64,000 bases of DNA from Glossina fuscipes (taxonomy: Eukaryota; Arthropoda; Insecta; Diptera; Glossinidae). Shown here one piece after another: positions 23,560 to 35,151 of this stretch (position 1 is the stretch's first letter; each line of letters opens with the position of its first letter). The position numbers and the translations under genes were made by a program. The stretch spans positions 1 through 64,000 of the forward strand of contig NW_023998438.1 of NCBI RefSeq assembly GCF_014805625.2, in the 5' to 3' direction. The notes under the pieces are model-generated. The model was not told the origin of the DNA, did not search any database, and saw only the letters and a program-made list of their open reading frames with translations.

Positions 23560-24200
23560 TTGACATCGTAATATGGTATACTTTTCAATATTTCATGATG
23601 AAAGTTGGCTCGTAATAGTAAGTTGACAAAGAAATCGATTTTAGCAAATTTGGGCCACGCGGATTTATATTTTACACATCACCGTATATAAGAATTATCA
23701 GGAAATGTAAACTCGTGTATGGCAAAAAGGCCTAACTATTAATGTGTTGTGATGAAAACAAGTTGATGAGAGTAATATAATATAAAAACAAGTAAAACAT
23801 TATAATCGGGTAAGGCCGACTATAGAATACTCTACACCGCATTTTCTAACACAATGCTTATATTTGTATGAATTTATTATTAAGGATCAATTTGCATCAT
23901 CACTTTGACTTTTCTGCTTTACAGGCCCTTATATGGAGAGAAAGTCTAATTTCTAGGCTTTTATAATGGAAATTGGAAAACAATAATCTTTTCAGAAAGT
24001 ACATTACCTTTGCTAAATTTGGATCGTGCCATGTGATGTTCTGGGTATCCGCCAATATGCGGACTTTCGTCAAAAGTATGCCTCTGCGAAAATAATGTGT
24101 AATCTGTGGCATATTATTACCAAAATGAGTAAATAACTGTACTAAGCGAAGCGAAGAAGATTATCTAAAGGCCGGCCTTGTCCGACTATAATGCCATCAC
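23560..24200 (+). repeat. Family A repeat, rearranged
   Basis: Plus-strand internal modules run from 23560 to about 23785 (TTTCATGATGAAAGTTGGC, ATAAGAATTATCAGGAAATG). A minus-strand 3' end follows at about 23787-23860 (AACAAGTAAAACATTATAAT, CGGGTAAGGCCGAC, TACACCGCATT). Plus-strand sequence then resumes at 23925 and ends with GGCCGGCCTTGTCCGACTAT and AATGCCATCACTT. The opposed pieces make this a second, imperfect foldback arrangement or a nested insertion. Confidence 0.6.
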
Positions 24201-24278
24201 TTAATATAAATAAAAAAATGAAAAAGTTTTATATAACACGGTTTGGATAGAGTAGGGTAAGAACTTACTCTGTTGAAC

Positions 24279-24415
24279 GTATATATATATATATATATGT
24301 GTATATATGCATATATGTATATAGGTATATATATGTATATATGTGTATATATGTATATAGGTGTATACACGTATATGTGTATATATGTGTATATATGTAT
24401 ATATGTACATATATC
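24279..24415. repeat. Compound TATATG/TATA microsatellite
   Basis: About 137 bp of alternating TATA, TATATG, TATATAGG and GTGTATA units. The minus frames full of YIHIYTYI residues at 24201-24492 are translations of it. Confidence 0.9.
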
Positions 24416-25364
24416 GATCTATTAATTAGTATTATTTTTTTTTTGATTTCAATAAATAAAATAAATAAATAAAATAAAATTTTCTCTTTCACTCTCTATA
24501 TAGTTATAATTAAAAACTCATTCATTATTTCTGCTACTCTACCATTAAAATTCTCATAAATTTATTTTAATAAATGTTAATGAAGCATAACAACATCACG
24601 TGCATCTAACATCTTTTTGTGTTTTGGTTTTTTCTTTGGTTTTTTTTTTCTTTTTAATGCAAAAGAGAGAAAAATAAAGAAAGGTCAATATTAACATATG
24701 TGTTAACATATGTGAATATGTACTAGGATGACATCTTCTTTGTTTTCTTTCGCTTTTACAATCGGAGCTCAAACAAATAAGTGAAGAACTATAAATAAAT
24801 TGAGGAAAATAAAATGAGAAAAATCTCTTAGGAAATTTGTACATGCTTAGTAACTGCCACATAGAAATTAGTTAAGCCGTTATAGATATAAATGGTATGA
24901 CTTCAATTTTTGAGTTACATTTATGTAAAAATTGAAATTTTTTATATAAAATTTAAACGTATGCTTAAATAACTTAGATAAGGAGACCATTATAAATGAA
25001 AATGGTACAAGTCCATTTGTTGAAAAAACTGAAAAAAAAAAATTAAATTTAAGCGTACATGTTTCTGTTTACTTCAATAAGTGGACCGCTTTAAGCGAAA
25101 ATAATCTAAGCTCTCTTATTGAAAAAATGTTTTTTTTTTTTAAATCAAATTATTTGAATAATTTTTTATACGAAATTAAAGCTTTCATCTTCATTAGCCA
25201 TTATAAACGAAAATGGAAGAAGTGCACTTTTTAAAAAAATTACATGCTGACATTAGTTGAAGTCATTTCATAAGAAAACAGAAGCTTTTCGTTTTTTGTG
25301 TAAATATTTCAAGGATTGTAGCTCATTGTTAAAGACCGTTTGGAAATATAACAATTAATAATGC
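24416..25364. other. AT-rich stretch, no gene seen
   Basis: Poly-T and AAATAAATAAA runs are present. A loose motif TTATAAATGAAAATGGTACAAG / TTATAAACGAAAATGG recurs around 24990 and 25200, possibly an old local duplication. Nothing coding was recognised. Confidence 0.45.
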
Positions 25365-25960
25365 TTTTTATACTCTACATCACATATGGTACAAGCCTAT
25401 CCCAGGCTATCCTGAGGCTTGCTATCTCAGGTTAACACTCAGAAGCACTTGAGATAGGCCCATTGGTTATTATGCCGATCAATTCACTTCAGATTGTCTC
25501 TCTGTCCGTCCTTCTGCCCATCTTGTTTTGTTGTCTTCAACTTAAAGTCGGCATCTGCTCAGATATTTTGATGAAATTTGATATTCTGATATGTTTTCGC
25601 CCAAGAGCGAACGTTACTGAAATGTTACGGATCGTGACAACTTAATTTTGGAAGCTCGTTATATGAATAACCTGTGGTACAGTGAATGTGCCAACGTATT
25701 TAACGATGAACGATGAGATAGAGCGTTTTAATTTTTGTTTCCGAGATGACAATTATAAAAAATTACTCTACATTTTTAAGGCATCGATCTATTTTACGAA
25801 CCGCCTTCCCTATTAGTCTCTCATCAAAAGTAAGCTTCTCACGCGGCAATAAAATTCAAACTTTTGTAGTTTTTAACCATAATTGGAAAGCCATTTGATT
25901 TGATAAAGTAGTCAGTGGTAAGTAATGGTCAGCTTTGCCCGACTATAACGTTTAAATTAC
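25365..25960 (+). repeat. Family A repeat
   Basis: The head TATACTCTACATCACATATG at 25370, then AAGCACTTGAGATAGGCCC, a GTCTCTCTGTCCGTCC block, ATTTTGATGAAATTTGATA, the CGCCCAAGAGCGAACG block and CTCGTTATATGAATA follow family order. The 3' end survives as AATGGTCAGCTTTGCCCGAC and TATAACGTTTAAATTA. The central internal modules are largely deleted, so the copy is ~0.6 kb and not 1.0-1.2 kb. Confidence 0.7.
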
Positions 25961-26065
25961 TGTCTGTGTTAAACTATTTTAATGGCTCTGTAAGGATTGC
26001 ATAAATAGTAAGTACGAATATTTTTTACGATTTATGATACATGGTTTTGGGCGGATGCGAGCGGC

Positions 26066-26118
26066 TGTCTCATTTTCGAACTTGATCGGCCGTGTGTCTC
26101 ATTTTCGAACTTGATCGG
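26066..26118. repeat. Exact 24-bp direct duplication
   Basis: TGTCTCATTTTCGAACTTGA followed by TCGG occurs at 26066-26089 and again, identically, at 26095-26118, a period of 29 bp. The lack of any mismatch in otherwise decayed DNA suggests a recent slippage or break-repair event. Confidence 0.85.
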
Positions 26119-26129
26119 TAGCCATTATG

Positions 26130-26242
26130 AGAAAATATTTATTTATTGGATTTAAAGGCTGGCGGATAACTTAGAGCATAGGTTCACCTGTACTGAAGAT
26201 TCTACTGCACTTGAAATTTCAACCCGCGGCGATTGAGTCTGT
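26130..26242 (-). mobile_element. tRNA-derived SINE copy, partial
   Basis: On the minus strand the order is GCGGGTTGAAATTTCAAG (mutated B box), TGCAGTAGAATC, CCTATGCTCTAAG, CCGCCAGCCTTTAAAT and an AATAAATAAA tail. It parallels the copies at 15.2 and 20.2 kb. The A-box half is not identifiable. Confidence 0.55.
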
Positions 26243-26454
26243 TAATCCTTTTGTCTACTCGGCTTCTCATGCGGAAGGTTATGAGAAAATACATACGCCA
26301 AGTTATATCTTTTCATACTATATTATTTATTATTAGCCCTTCCAATAAACTACGTCACAAGGACAGATGGACGGAGTTGATGAAAGGATCATTTTCGAAT
26401 TAATGTGTAGTTAAAGAAAAAACATATATTTATGAGCATATAATGTCAATGTAA

Positions 26455-26880
26455 ATGTAAATATAAGTAAAAACACTATATGGGGCCATGGTCCACCATT
26501 AAATACCATGCACCACTCTACAGTTGTTGTACAACGGCTTCTCCTTATATACTCTACGCCACTGCGCTTAATACAGTTATTCCTATAATGAGTTTTCAAC
26601 ATAAGACTTCATACGGGAAAAGGTCGAAAAGTGAACAAGAGACAACAAGAAAAATTTTCAATACCGATTTTCCTCGACCAAAACACGTCAATGTATCAAA
26701 TTTTATCAAAATTTAGCAAAAATAAAGGCGTTTGGATTGAGCAACAAGGAATAAAACGGACAGATGGTAGGACAGACAAGCTTGGATCGATTTAATCTGA
26801 AAGTTGAATCTACTTTAAGTCCTTGTTGGTATCACATAGATCCGCACAAAATTAATATACCCTTAGACGCAAGTAACAAA
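26455..26880 (-). repeat. Family A repeat, internally deleted
   Basis: The 3' end is at the low coordinate: GTAAAAACACTATATGGGGC, then ATGGTCCACCATTAAATACC and ATGCACCAC. It passes quickly to the 5' half (TCGACCAAAACACGTCAATG, TTTTATCAAAATTTAG, CGGACAGATGG, GACAAGCTTGGATCGATTT, TCCGCACAAAATTAATA). It sits head-to-tail with the longer copy that follows in the same direction. Confidence 0.65.
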
Positions 26881-26892
26881 AATATAAATATA

Positions 26893-27895
26893 AAGTAAGA
26901 ACATACTGGTCGGGCAAGGCAGACGATTAGGTACCTTACAATACTTCGTCTAGCAAAGTTATTCAATTTTTTTAGTAATAATGTACTATGTATGACAAAC
27001 TATTCTTAAGCAAAGCCATACTTTTCATGAAGGCTCGCCTGTTGAAGAACTCCCAAAAGACCACATGAAACGCTCAAAATTTGGCAAACTTTCCATCATA
27101 AAAAACTAGTAAACATACTTTCTGTCAATGCAAGAGATCGCTTTTCAAGATGACCTTTACGTTAGGATCTAAAATATAGACATATGGGATCCAAATTCTC
27201 TATTGTTAATTTTCTTGCTTAGTTGCCACTAACGACCAATAGCCGTCATATTTTATTAAAAATTATACCTTTTTCTGAAGGGATTACTATTCCTGAGAAA
27301 TCTTATGTGGAGTGGGAACCCCGGAATACGCCCACGTGATTCAAATTTGATCCAAATTACTATTATGAACAAATATTTATCTCAAAATATTAACAATTGG
27401 CCCTTTCTTGTCATATAAGGGTTGCATATCCTGAAAATTCTTATATGCTGTAGTGTTGAAAAAGGTAAGGTTGACTTTTGTCAATTTACTATAATGAGTC
27501 AATTTTCACCACGAAGTATTGGAAATTGTACCATTTTACCACACAAAAATTCAGTTTTCGTAGGAACTGGTTGTACGGGAATAGTTTCAAAAAATTGCCC
27601 CAATTGAACCCAATTTTTCATACTAATTTTGAATGCCAAAATACTACTACTTAGCCGATTTTGTCGAGAAATTTTGAAAACTACAATTCTTTTCCATATG
27701 ACGACTTTTCAGAATAGGGGAATAAGGGGAGAATTTTGAGTTGAAAAAGTGGACCGATCCGAACCATTTTCAATAGCTTTCGTCCAGTGCCAAAATACAT
27801 CAAAAGATCTCTATAGCTTGAACACAAATTTATATGGACTAACTTAGCCTATAACTTACTATATCCTGTATCAAAAGTGATGTAGGGTATAAATA
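26893..27895 (-). repeat. Family A repeat, near full-length
   Basis: Both ends are present in reverse orientation. The low end is AAAGTAAGAACATACTGGTC, then GGGCAAGGCAGAC. The high end is CAAAAGTGATGTAGGGTATA at about 27870. Between them lie the internal modules (TTTTCAAGATGACCTTTACG, GTCATATTTTATTAAAAATT) and the CGACTTTTCAGAATAGGG and GGACCGATCCGAACCATTTT blocks. The small frame at 27422-27607 is internal to the repeat. Confidence 0.75.
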
Positions 27896-29469
27896 TATAT
27901 ATATATATATAAATGTATATATAAATGTAGGGTATAAATATAATATATATACATGTCTATATACATGCAGATATATAGAGTGTATCTATATTTCAATAGA
28001 ATCACATTAACCTCAGTTTTTATAAAGCTGGGCTTTCAGTTATCGTGCAGTGGCTATTTGCTGCCTTTTTTTTTTTGTGTAAGATATCAGTTAAAGTAAT
28101 CACTTAAAAGCAAATATATTTCGACAATTTTTAACTATTTGCCACAACTCCAACAAACAGATTGATTAAGCTTTGCGTTTTTTCTTATGCCGATTACCAA
28201 GTCCAGGAAAAGGTTGCATCCCCTCCATAAGGCTTAATAATATGTTTTCCGGAGACAACTACATCTACATAAAATTATGCCAGTTCGTCTTATTGTTCTG
28301 AACTTTTTAAACTAGCAAAAATTGTATATTCATTAAGAAATCAACGCTACAGACCAAGTTGACCTGTACATGTGAGGACAACAAGACCCACAAAATCGAG
28401 GAATTAAAAGTGCCTTAATAAAGTTCTGCAAAGTACAATAATAAATTACTGACCAGGTGACCTTTTCATATCTACATACCTGCGTCGAAACGATAATCAG
28501 GCAAACAAATTCAACGTCTCGTAGATGTTGTTACAAATATAAATGCATTCCTTCAGGCCTGCATACAGTAGACAGGCGAACCGACAGGTTAATGCGGTTT
28601 GATAAATTTGGCATAATCCCTTTGCAAATCCCCACCCAACAGTACGTCCTAAATAAGCAAAAAACGGCATTGTTTTGCCTCTTTTATTTGTTTTATATAC
28701 AACGGAATTACATTTTCTATCAAGTGTTCCTACGTCAACATTTGTGGAGGGAATAATTTTACAAGTATAGCTTTTAAAGGAGAATGTTGAAAATAGGAGA
28801 GAAGAAAAAAAAAAAAAAAAGAAATCGTTAGATATGCTTTCATTTATATAAATAAAATAATAATTAACATAAATCTTATGAAATGCTGGGCAACAACAAC
28901 AACCAGTTAAGCAAAGAGACCCGGTAACAGAGAAAAATGAAAAACTGAACAAAAAAAAGAAAAAAAAAAAACAAACAAGAAAACCAGTAAACCTAACATT
29001 TAAAAATCATAATATTTTCGTTGCATCTCAGTCTATAGCATACAAGACTATTTCGTTAAGTACAGGTGTCTCTTTTACACACCGCAATGAAGCAAAAAAG
29101 AAAAAGTTGTTTATGGAAATTTACAAAGAAAATGAAGAGTGAGGGAATGAGTAAAGAAATAAGTTTGAATTTTTTATTATTATGTTTCTCTAAATGCAAT
29201 AACAAGTTCCGTGAATGCATCGTTATACCATGTAGTTGATATAAGAATTCACGTACAATAAATACGTTTAGCTTATATTATATTATTATAGAATTTATCA
29301 TCCTTTGTTGATTCATTGAATTGCAGGACAAGAAAAGGAAGAAGACTTTTGTTTACATTCAATCGTCGGTCATTATTAGCGCGTTTCCTAAATCTTAACA
29401 AACTAATTAGAAGACTAGAAATTATTGTTTGATTTCACATATATAATAACATTAATACATGTTCATTTA
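27896..29469. other. AT-rich stretch lacking dispersed repeats
   Basis: It begins with TATATA simple sequence (27890-27980). No family A, B or C, SINE or mariner motif was seen. Overlapping frames on both strands (28457-28756 plus, 28497-28952 minus) have no domain. The longer, 151 residues, contains a run of phenylalanines coded by a poly-A tract and is not credible. The absence of dispersed repeats here and to about 31.2 kb is noted as a finding. Confidence 0.45.
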
Positions 29470-29604
29470 CTACTCTCATATGATCGCGAATCGAGGTGGT
29501 TTCAGATTCGCTCATTCAAATTACTCTCATATGACTGTGAATTGAGGTGGTTTCAGATTCGCTCATTCAAATTACTCTCATTTGATTATGAATCGAGGTG
29601 GTCG
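29470..29604. repeat. 51-bp minisatellite, ~2.7 units
   Basis: Units start at 29470, 29521 and 29572, each beginning CTACTCTCATATGATCGCGA or a close variant and containing CGAGGTGGTTTCAGATTCGC. The third unit is truncated after CGAGGTGGTCGAGC. The unit length is a multiple of three, so a frame (29425-29610, plus) stays open with a 17-residue repeat (LLSYDRESRWFQIRSFK). No promoter, splice or homology evidence supports translation. Confidence 0.85.
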
Positions 29605-29750
29605 AGCTAACCAACAGCTGCTGCAAAGCTTTTAGAAGTTAATCAGCTGGCATTTAAAAAGAGCACAGAAATAAAAGCCAAAATTTGTAAACGTATATAT
29701 ATATTGGGAGCTTAGTTATTTTAAGAGAGGTAGTTATATGCATATATATA

Positions 29751-29767
29751 TAGAGAGAGAGCGATTA

Positions 29768-29798
<31 letters not shown>
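29751..29798. repeat. (GA)n microsatellite
   Basis: About 48 bp of AG repeats interrupted by GCGATTAAG. It lies next to a short TATATA run. Confidence 0.9.
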
Positions 29799-31184
29799 TG
29801 GAGAAACTGCTAATGTAAAATAGATTTGTTTTTCTTTATATTTAGAAATTTTCAGACCTTCAAAATCATACCATTTTTTGAAAGCTTTTATCATCTTTTT
29901 CTTATTCAATCAACTCAATGTTGTTTGGTTTCTCTGCGATTTTCTCTGTCAGAAGAAAAAAAAAACCAAAGATATTACGGGTTTTATTTATATCATACTT
30001 TTGTATTCGATTTAAGGGAAGACGAACGTCAGGATTCGTCCAAAGGGCAAAATTTCAACAAAGTTTTCCAAAAAATGCGGCCTATCGATGGAACACGAGA
30101 ACAAGACGGATCGACAAGTTTAAAACAATTGAGAAAGTAACTCTAAATCCATTAATATAATAAATGGTGCCTACGTTTGAAGTTTTCCTGGACGCTGCGT
30201 ATATCCGTGCCTACCCTTTTGTGAAAAGTGGTTATAAAGTATAAAAACATTATTTTTTGACAACAAACGCAATTTTGCCTTTAAAACCAATATTATTTAA
30301 GAGTCACTTAACTATTATTAAAGAGGATAACTTACTCTTTTAAAAATTGTTTCTCAGTTTATGTTAAACAGTTCAACTCTTAAATCATTTCGTCCGCTCT
30401 CTTCTACTTTTGTATTTATTTACATTGCTTTCTAGTATTATTTTGTTTTTAGTTCTCATCCGCATCAAATGCAATTTTATGAGTTCATCAAGCATACATA
30501 CATTAATAATTGTTATTGTATTTACACGGTGTTTTTATTTTTATGCTTTTTGCCCTTAACAGGTTCTTTGTTTGAAAATGTAAACATAGGATATGCACTG
30601 AACCTATAACATACATCGTACAGTAGATAGAATGCGATACCCTTAGACGCTTGCTTGTATAGTTATCTCATTGAATTGACCTATTTTTACGGCAGTTGTA
30701 TCTATACGACAAGCTTGTATGTATAAAAGCAGGCAAAAAAAAAAAAAAAAAAACGAAAAGAAACAAAAACAACTACTTGTGGTATAGCGAACGCCACATT
30801 CAATTGCTTTCTCTGATATCAGTACAGCTTTGATTTATCTAACCTTTCATGTCTCATTATATCTACGTAATAGCAATAGAGAATAGAGAATTTCATTTTG
30901 TTAATCCGTGTTTTTTATTTTTTTTTTTTTGTTTTCTCACATACGCAATAGAAAGATTACACTATTCCTGCATTTGTTTTTCGATTTTTTGTCTATAATA
31001 GGTTTATTTATGAAATGAAAAATTTTGAAAGAAATAGAATAGAAGAATAAAAGAATAAAAGAATTTCTATGTAATTCTGGCATCCACAACAAGATGGAAA
31101 TATTTTGTTAGAACGAAAGTGCCCGCCGGAAGTAAGAGTAAGAAATGCTGAACGAGTGAAAGTCATGATATTGTTTTAGATTTT
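29799..31184. other. AT-rich stretch, no gene seen
   Basis: Two overlapping plus frames (29826-30160) have biased composition and no domain. Poly-A runs lie near 30737 and a poly-T run near 30914. Dispersed repeat families are absent. Confidence 0.45.
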
Positions 31185-31715
31185 TATACCCGTCATCGAA
31201 GGGTAAGGGATATATTATGTATACATTTTGTCAAAATGTTTACAAAGACCAGAAGGGCCAAATCGATCGAAGCCCACGCCTACAGTATCATCTAAATTGA
31301 GAACATCAGTGTTTTTCAAAGCGAATAAAAAATTGTTTCTTTGCTCATTATTTATAAACCATTTATAAATCTAAATCTACGAAAATTCGAACTTATATTA
31401 TATTGGCAATGCTGTAGTACCCGTACAAAAATGGGAAAAATGGATCTCGCCTACCTAATATTGTACTGTTTCAACTTAATTTATTTTCAATCCCCTCACA
31501 ACACGCAGATGCAATCTTAAAAAATCCCATAAAGTATATAAACTCTTGATCAGTTTCAATTTCAAGATTACATGTAAGCGCATCTGTCGATCTGCCCATC
31601 TGTTCATTTTTTCGCCTGCCTGATTGCTTAGATCCTTTCTTTTTTGGTCGGCGATGGGTATAAAAGATTCTGTGACGATCGAATATAATTTTCTTACTCG
31701 TTTTTTTCAGAATCA
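31185..31715 (+). repeat. Family C repeat (mini-me-like)
   Basis: The 5' end TTTTTATACCCGTCATCGAA, then GGGTAAGGGATATATTA, is followed by CAAAATGTTTACAAAGACC, a GCGAATAAAAAATTGTTTCT block, CCCATAAAGTATATAAACTC, TTGATCAG and a GTCGATCTGCCCATCTG block (GTCY-like). The 3' end is typical: GGGTATAAAAGATTCTGTG, then ACGATCGAATATAATTTTC and TTACTCGTTTTT near 31705. The minus frame at 31471-31737 is an artefact. Confidence 0.7.
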
Positions 31716-33764
31716 TTTTCTGAATCGATTTAAGCATCTCCCCGCGTTTGCTTGCCTGACGTCTGCATTGACTTTATTCAATCAATAAAAAAATTAGTGA
31801 AGAACGGCATTAGCCCAATTAATATAATGTACCCAATGCCCGGCATTTCATTACTCTTTTGTTTTTATTTGTTTAGTGACAAGTTTTAAGCCAGGAAAAG
31901 TCAATTATGAGCAAAAAATTGAATTTCATTTTTTGTTTTCACGTTTTCACATGTTTTTGAAAACAAAACCCTTCTTCCCTATCAGCGTCAGATCGCTTGC
32001 GTCTATGATATGGGAAAATGCTCGGACGTCTGCATTTACGTCTGGAAGACCAATTTATTTATACTGTTTTTTTTCTACAGCCAATCGCAAATACCCTGTC
32101 CTGTATACGTATATAAACATTTATAAGAAAGTAGTGAAGAAAGAAGGATAGGTTGACGGCGAGCAACCTGGTAGGTGCATGCGCGATCAATAAATGTTAT
32201 GTTTCTAATAAATGGGCAGTCACTACATTCTCGGTCACACACCAATCATAATTAAAGTATGACGCTTTAATGCATAAGAAATTGAACCTGGATCGCCTTG
32301 ACAGTCACGCTATTCATCAGCTAGGTTATGTGGTAGTTCATTGAGAAGTTAACTGAGAGCACCTTGAAAAGCACTCATTCATTGTCTGTCACCTTATGTA
32401 GGTCGGAAATCGATGTAAATCGATTACAAAGAGTCGATTTGCTATTGTTTGTTCGGTGGTGTTGACGTTGTTAGTATTCTTATTATTATTATTGTTGTTA
32501 TTCTTGTTCTTGCTGCTGTTGACACTGTTTCTTTTTGACTTTATTACTACGCATATCCTGTTGATAATGTTCAGCGTGGTTATAGTTGTCAAGCTAGTCG
32601 TGTGCATTGTGCCGATGTTGGTATTCTCACCGCTATTGGCAGAGAAGGGCATAAGAAGAACTCTCGGTTCGACCTTTGTTGCTGCGCCGAGAATGGCATG
32701 ACGATATATTTACCGCACTCAAGTTATAGCAGTATTCGGTTTCTGTCTATACCACGATTGGATTACTGGATATGCAGGTTTAGATACGATCCCAATCTTT
32801 CTTTCTAGGCAAGGCGAGACCTATCATGTACTTTTAATAAACGCCTCCGAATTCGGCAATAACCACTGCCATCACGAGGTGGCACTTAGCTGTCAGGCCT
32901 CACAAGTCCTTTCCAACGAAGTATCTTGCAGCGCAACGATTACTGCGCAAATTCCATTAGAATCCATAGTTTTTGCATAGAGCTATAGGCGCTTTGTACC
33001 TCTCACCAATTGACACTACACACATGCTACTTCTCTGGCCCCCTCAATAGCTCAAAGACCTGTTTGTTAAATCTTGGACCTTAATTATAGCTAAATTTAG
33101 AGTAGAGAAATCTGAAAAGCAGACGACTCCTAACACTTTCGATGGCTTCTCCAAGTCGTTGATCTCTTCGCCGGAAAAGTATTTAAGATCAATATGCCTT
33201 TCCCGAGCAAGTGGTTTTTTAGTCAACGAGTGCACTTAGTTCTTACTTTTCCCAATATTAGCACTTTTTTGCTAAAATCGGTTATAAGGTATGCGAGGTT
33301 TAAGATTTTTTTTTCCTTACCTCAGTGGGCCTTTCAATACCTATAATCAAATTGTTTCCATTTACAATTTTTGGAAGTTGCCAGAGTCGAAAAAACCGAA
33401 GATAGGAAAGTGAATCGTCATCCTTCGGCGTTGGACGGTAGGAAAAAGATTTGTAGTACGGTTGAGAACACTGGTTAATTTAACCACAGTATTAGTTGAT
33501 CTTGCAATGAAATATAACTAAACAAAGTATTATATAAAAAAAAACGTCTCATGACGTGAATCAGGTTTCTTCTTTTCATTCATTTTTTTTTTTTACACAA
33601 TAACTTTGCAAAATGAGAAAAGAACAAGTGCTTAAGTTCTTTAGTAAATAAGCAGTGGACTTATACCATTTTCTTTTAGAACGCATTTTTATAATTTTTT
33701 ATGCCCTAAACGACCAGAATTGCGCAAATGGATAGAAAACCTAACAGGACTTAAGACGAACATG
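31716..33764. other. Mixed stretch with a TTR microsatellite, no gene recognised
   Basis: The first ~50 bp repeat GAATCATTTTCTGAATCGAT, a family A fragment. A TTG/TTA/TTC microsatellite at about 32456-32524 generates leucine-rich and asparagine-rich frames on opposite strands. From about 32702 to 32981 a plus-strand frame of about 93 codons is open without a start codon and has more balanced composition than its surroundings, but it matches no family I know. The stretch to 33240 is also less AT-rich. An old unrecognised element is the likeliest source. Confidence 0.45.
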
Positions 33765-34320
33765 CCTTTTATTACACCAATCATTTGAGAATTATTTTTG
33801 GAATCGATTTAAGCAAATCTCTCCGTCCATCTGTCCGTTTTTTTTCGAAAAATTTTTCGAGTTTATGACATCTTTTGACAACAATTACTGTACTGACGTG
33901 GGTAAGCCCGAGCTCTATTGAATATGGATGCGTTCGAATCCATTTTGGAGTCACTCGCTATATAGCGCTTTACTTTGGAAAAGCCGTTATATGGCAAAGA
34001 ATTGTAATTTATAAAATCTATCAAAAAAAAAAAAAACGGCTAAGTAATAGCAGTGCGGCATTCTAGACTGATGTGAAAAGCTTAGATCAGATGATCTTTT
34101 GAATTCACATTCCTAAAGGAAAGTTACGCCTTTATATAGTGAAAAATTCAACTTTTAATAGTTCATGATGAAAAATGGTCTACAACAACAATTTCAGATT
34201 TAAAAAAAATTGTATTAAATTTTGACCACATAAGTCGTTTTTGTATAACACACCGTACAAAGGCTCTCACGAAAACTAAACTTTTATAAAGCAAAAGGTC
34301 CAAAAGGAGAAGAAAAAATA
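33765..34320 (+). repeat. Family A repeat, 3' end lost
   Basis: CTTTTATTACACCAATCATT, GGAATCGATTTAAGCAAATC, a CCGTCCATCTGTCCG block, GCCGTTATATGGCAAAG and later modules (TTCATGATGAAAAATGGTC, TTTTGACCACATAAGTCG) follow family order. No terminal hairpin is visible. Confidence 0.65.
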
Positions 34321-34947
34321 CAACGGTTTATATGAGTAGAAGATATTCGCTTTGATAAATAATTTGAAACACTTTAAGCATTAAGCATTTTTCGTGTTTA
34401 AGTAGTTAAAATGGTATTAAAAAATAAATCGCTCTCGAAAGATTTATAAAATTTAAGTAAAATGCAAGATAGAGTTGGCAGCATTCGACTATTAGACTGT
34501 TAACATTTCTTTGCTAAATAGTTTAATACCGATTTCTCTACTATAATAATAACAACAATAAAAAATATGATGAAAACAAAAAACAGCTGATAGAGTATAA
34601 AAATACTTTTACATAATCACCTTATTATTAAAGAAAGGGAAAAACAAAGTAAGGGAGTGCAAAGTGAATGGAAAATAATCAAAAGAGAGATAGGAAGAGA
34701 ATTTGAGAATTTACTGTTAATCGCCGGTTGTTTGTTAATATTACGTTGTATAAATAAATGAGAGAGGGATTGTTTTTGTGTTTGATTTAATGCTTTCAAA
34801 CAGCTGTTCTCTATTAATTTAGATGTTTTTTGAGATAGCGACAGAAAGAGAAGTAGAAAAAGGAACAAAAAACCAATGAATTGGTAAAGCAGTATAGTGT
34901 GTGCGGGTTAAAGTTAAATATATGTTGCTTTTAGAAATAGAAATAGG
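34321..34947. other. AT-rich stretch, no gene seen
   Basis: No recognised element. The minus frame at 34617-34868 is leucine- and serine-rich and biased, so it is not called. Confidence 0.45.
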
Positions 34948-35151
34948 AAGCAAATTGGACTCTTATTCTCACATCTTTGGAATTATTGAGAATCATTTTT
35001 AGTTGACGGCAAATTTTTCTACGCTTACTCTCGCATGCACCCAATTTTTATACAAATACTTGAACAATATTAAAAATTGTAAACAAATTGGACTCTTATT
35101 CTCACATCTTTGGAATTATTGACAATCATTTTCAGTTGAAGGGAAATTTTT
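34948..35151. repeat. Direct duplication, ~71-bp units 133 bp apart
   Basis: AAGCAAATTGGACTCTTATT, then CTCACATCTTTGGAATTATT and a GTTGACGGCAAATTTTT-like end at 34948-35018, recurs as AAACAAATTGGACTC and so on at 35081-35151. Only a few mismatches separate the copies. The intervening 62 bp is not repeated. It lies about 1 kb upstream of the proposed promoter. Confidence 0.8.

Noticed and set aside
24201..24492. [14 protein letters not shown] frames
   Set aside because: Translations of the TATATG microsatellite.
28497..28952. 151-residue minus-strand open frame, the second longest in the window
   Set aside because: It contains a poly-F run coded by a poly-A/T tract, has no domain, and overlaps another open frame on the opposite strand. 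No promoter or splice context.
33044..33235. 63-residue minus frame (MHSLTKKPLARERHIDLKYF...) resembling the end of a Copia polyprotein
   Set aside because: The similarity is limited to a vague KHID-like word. No flanking RT or RNase H.
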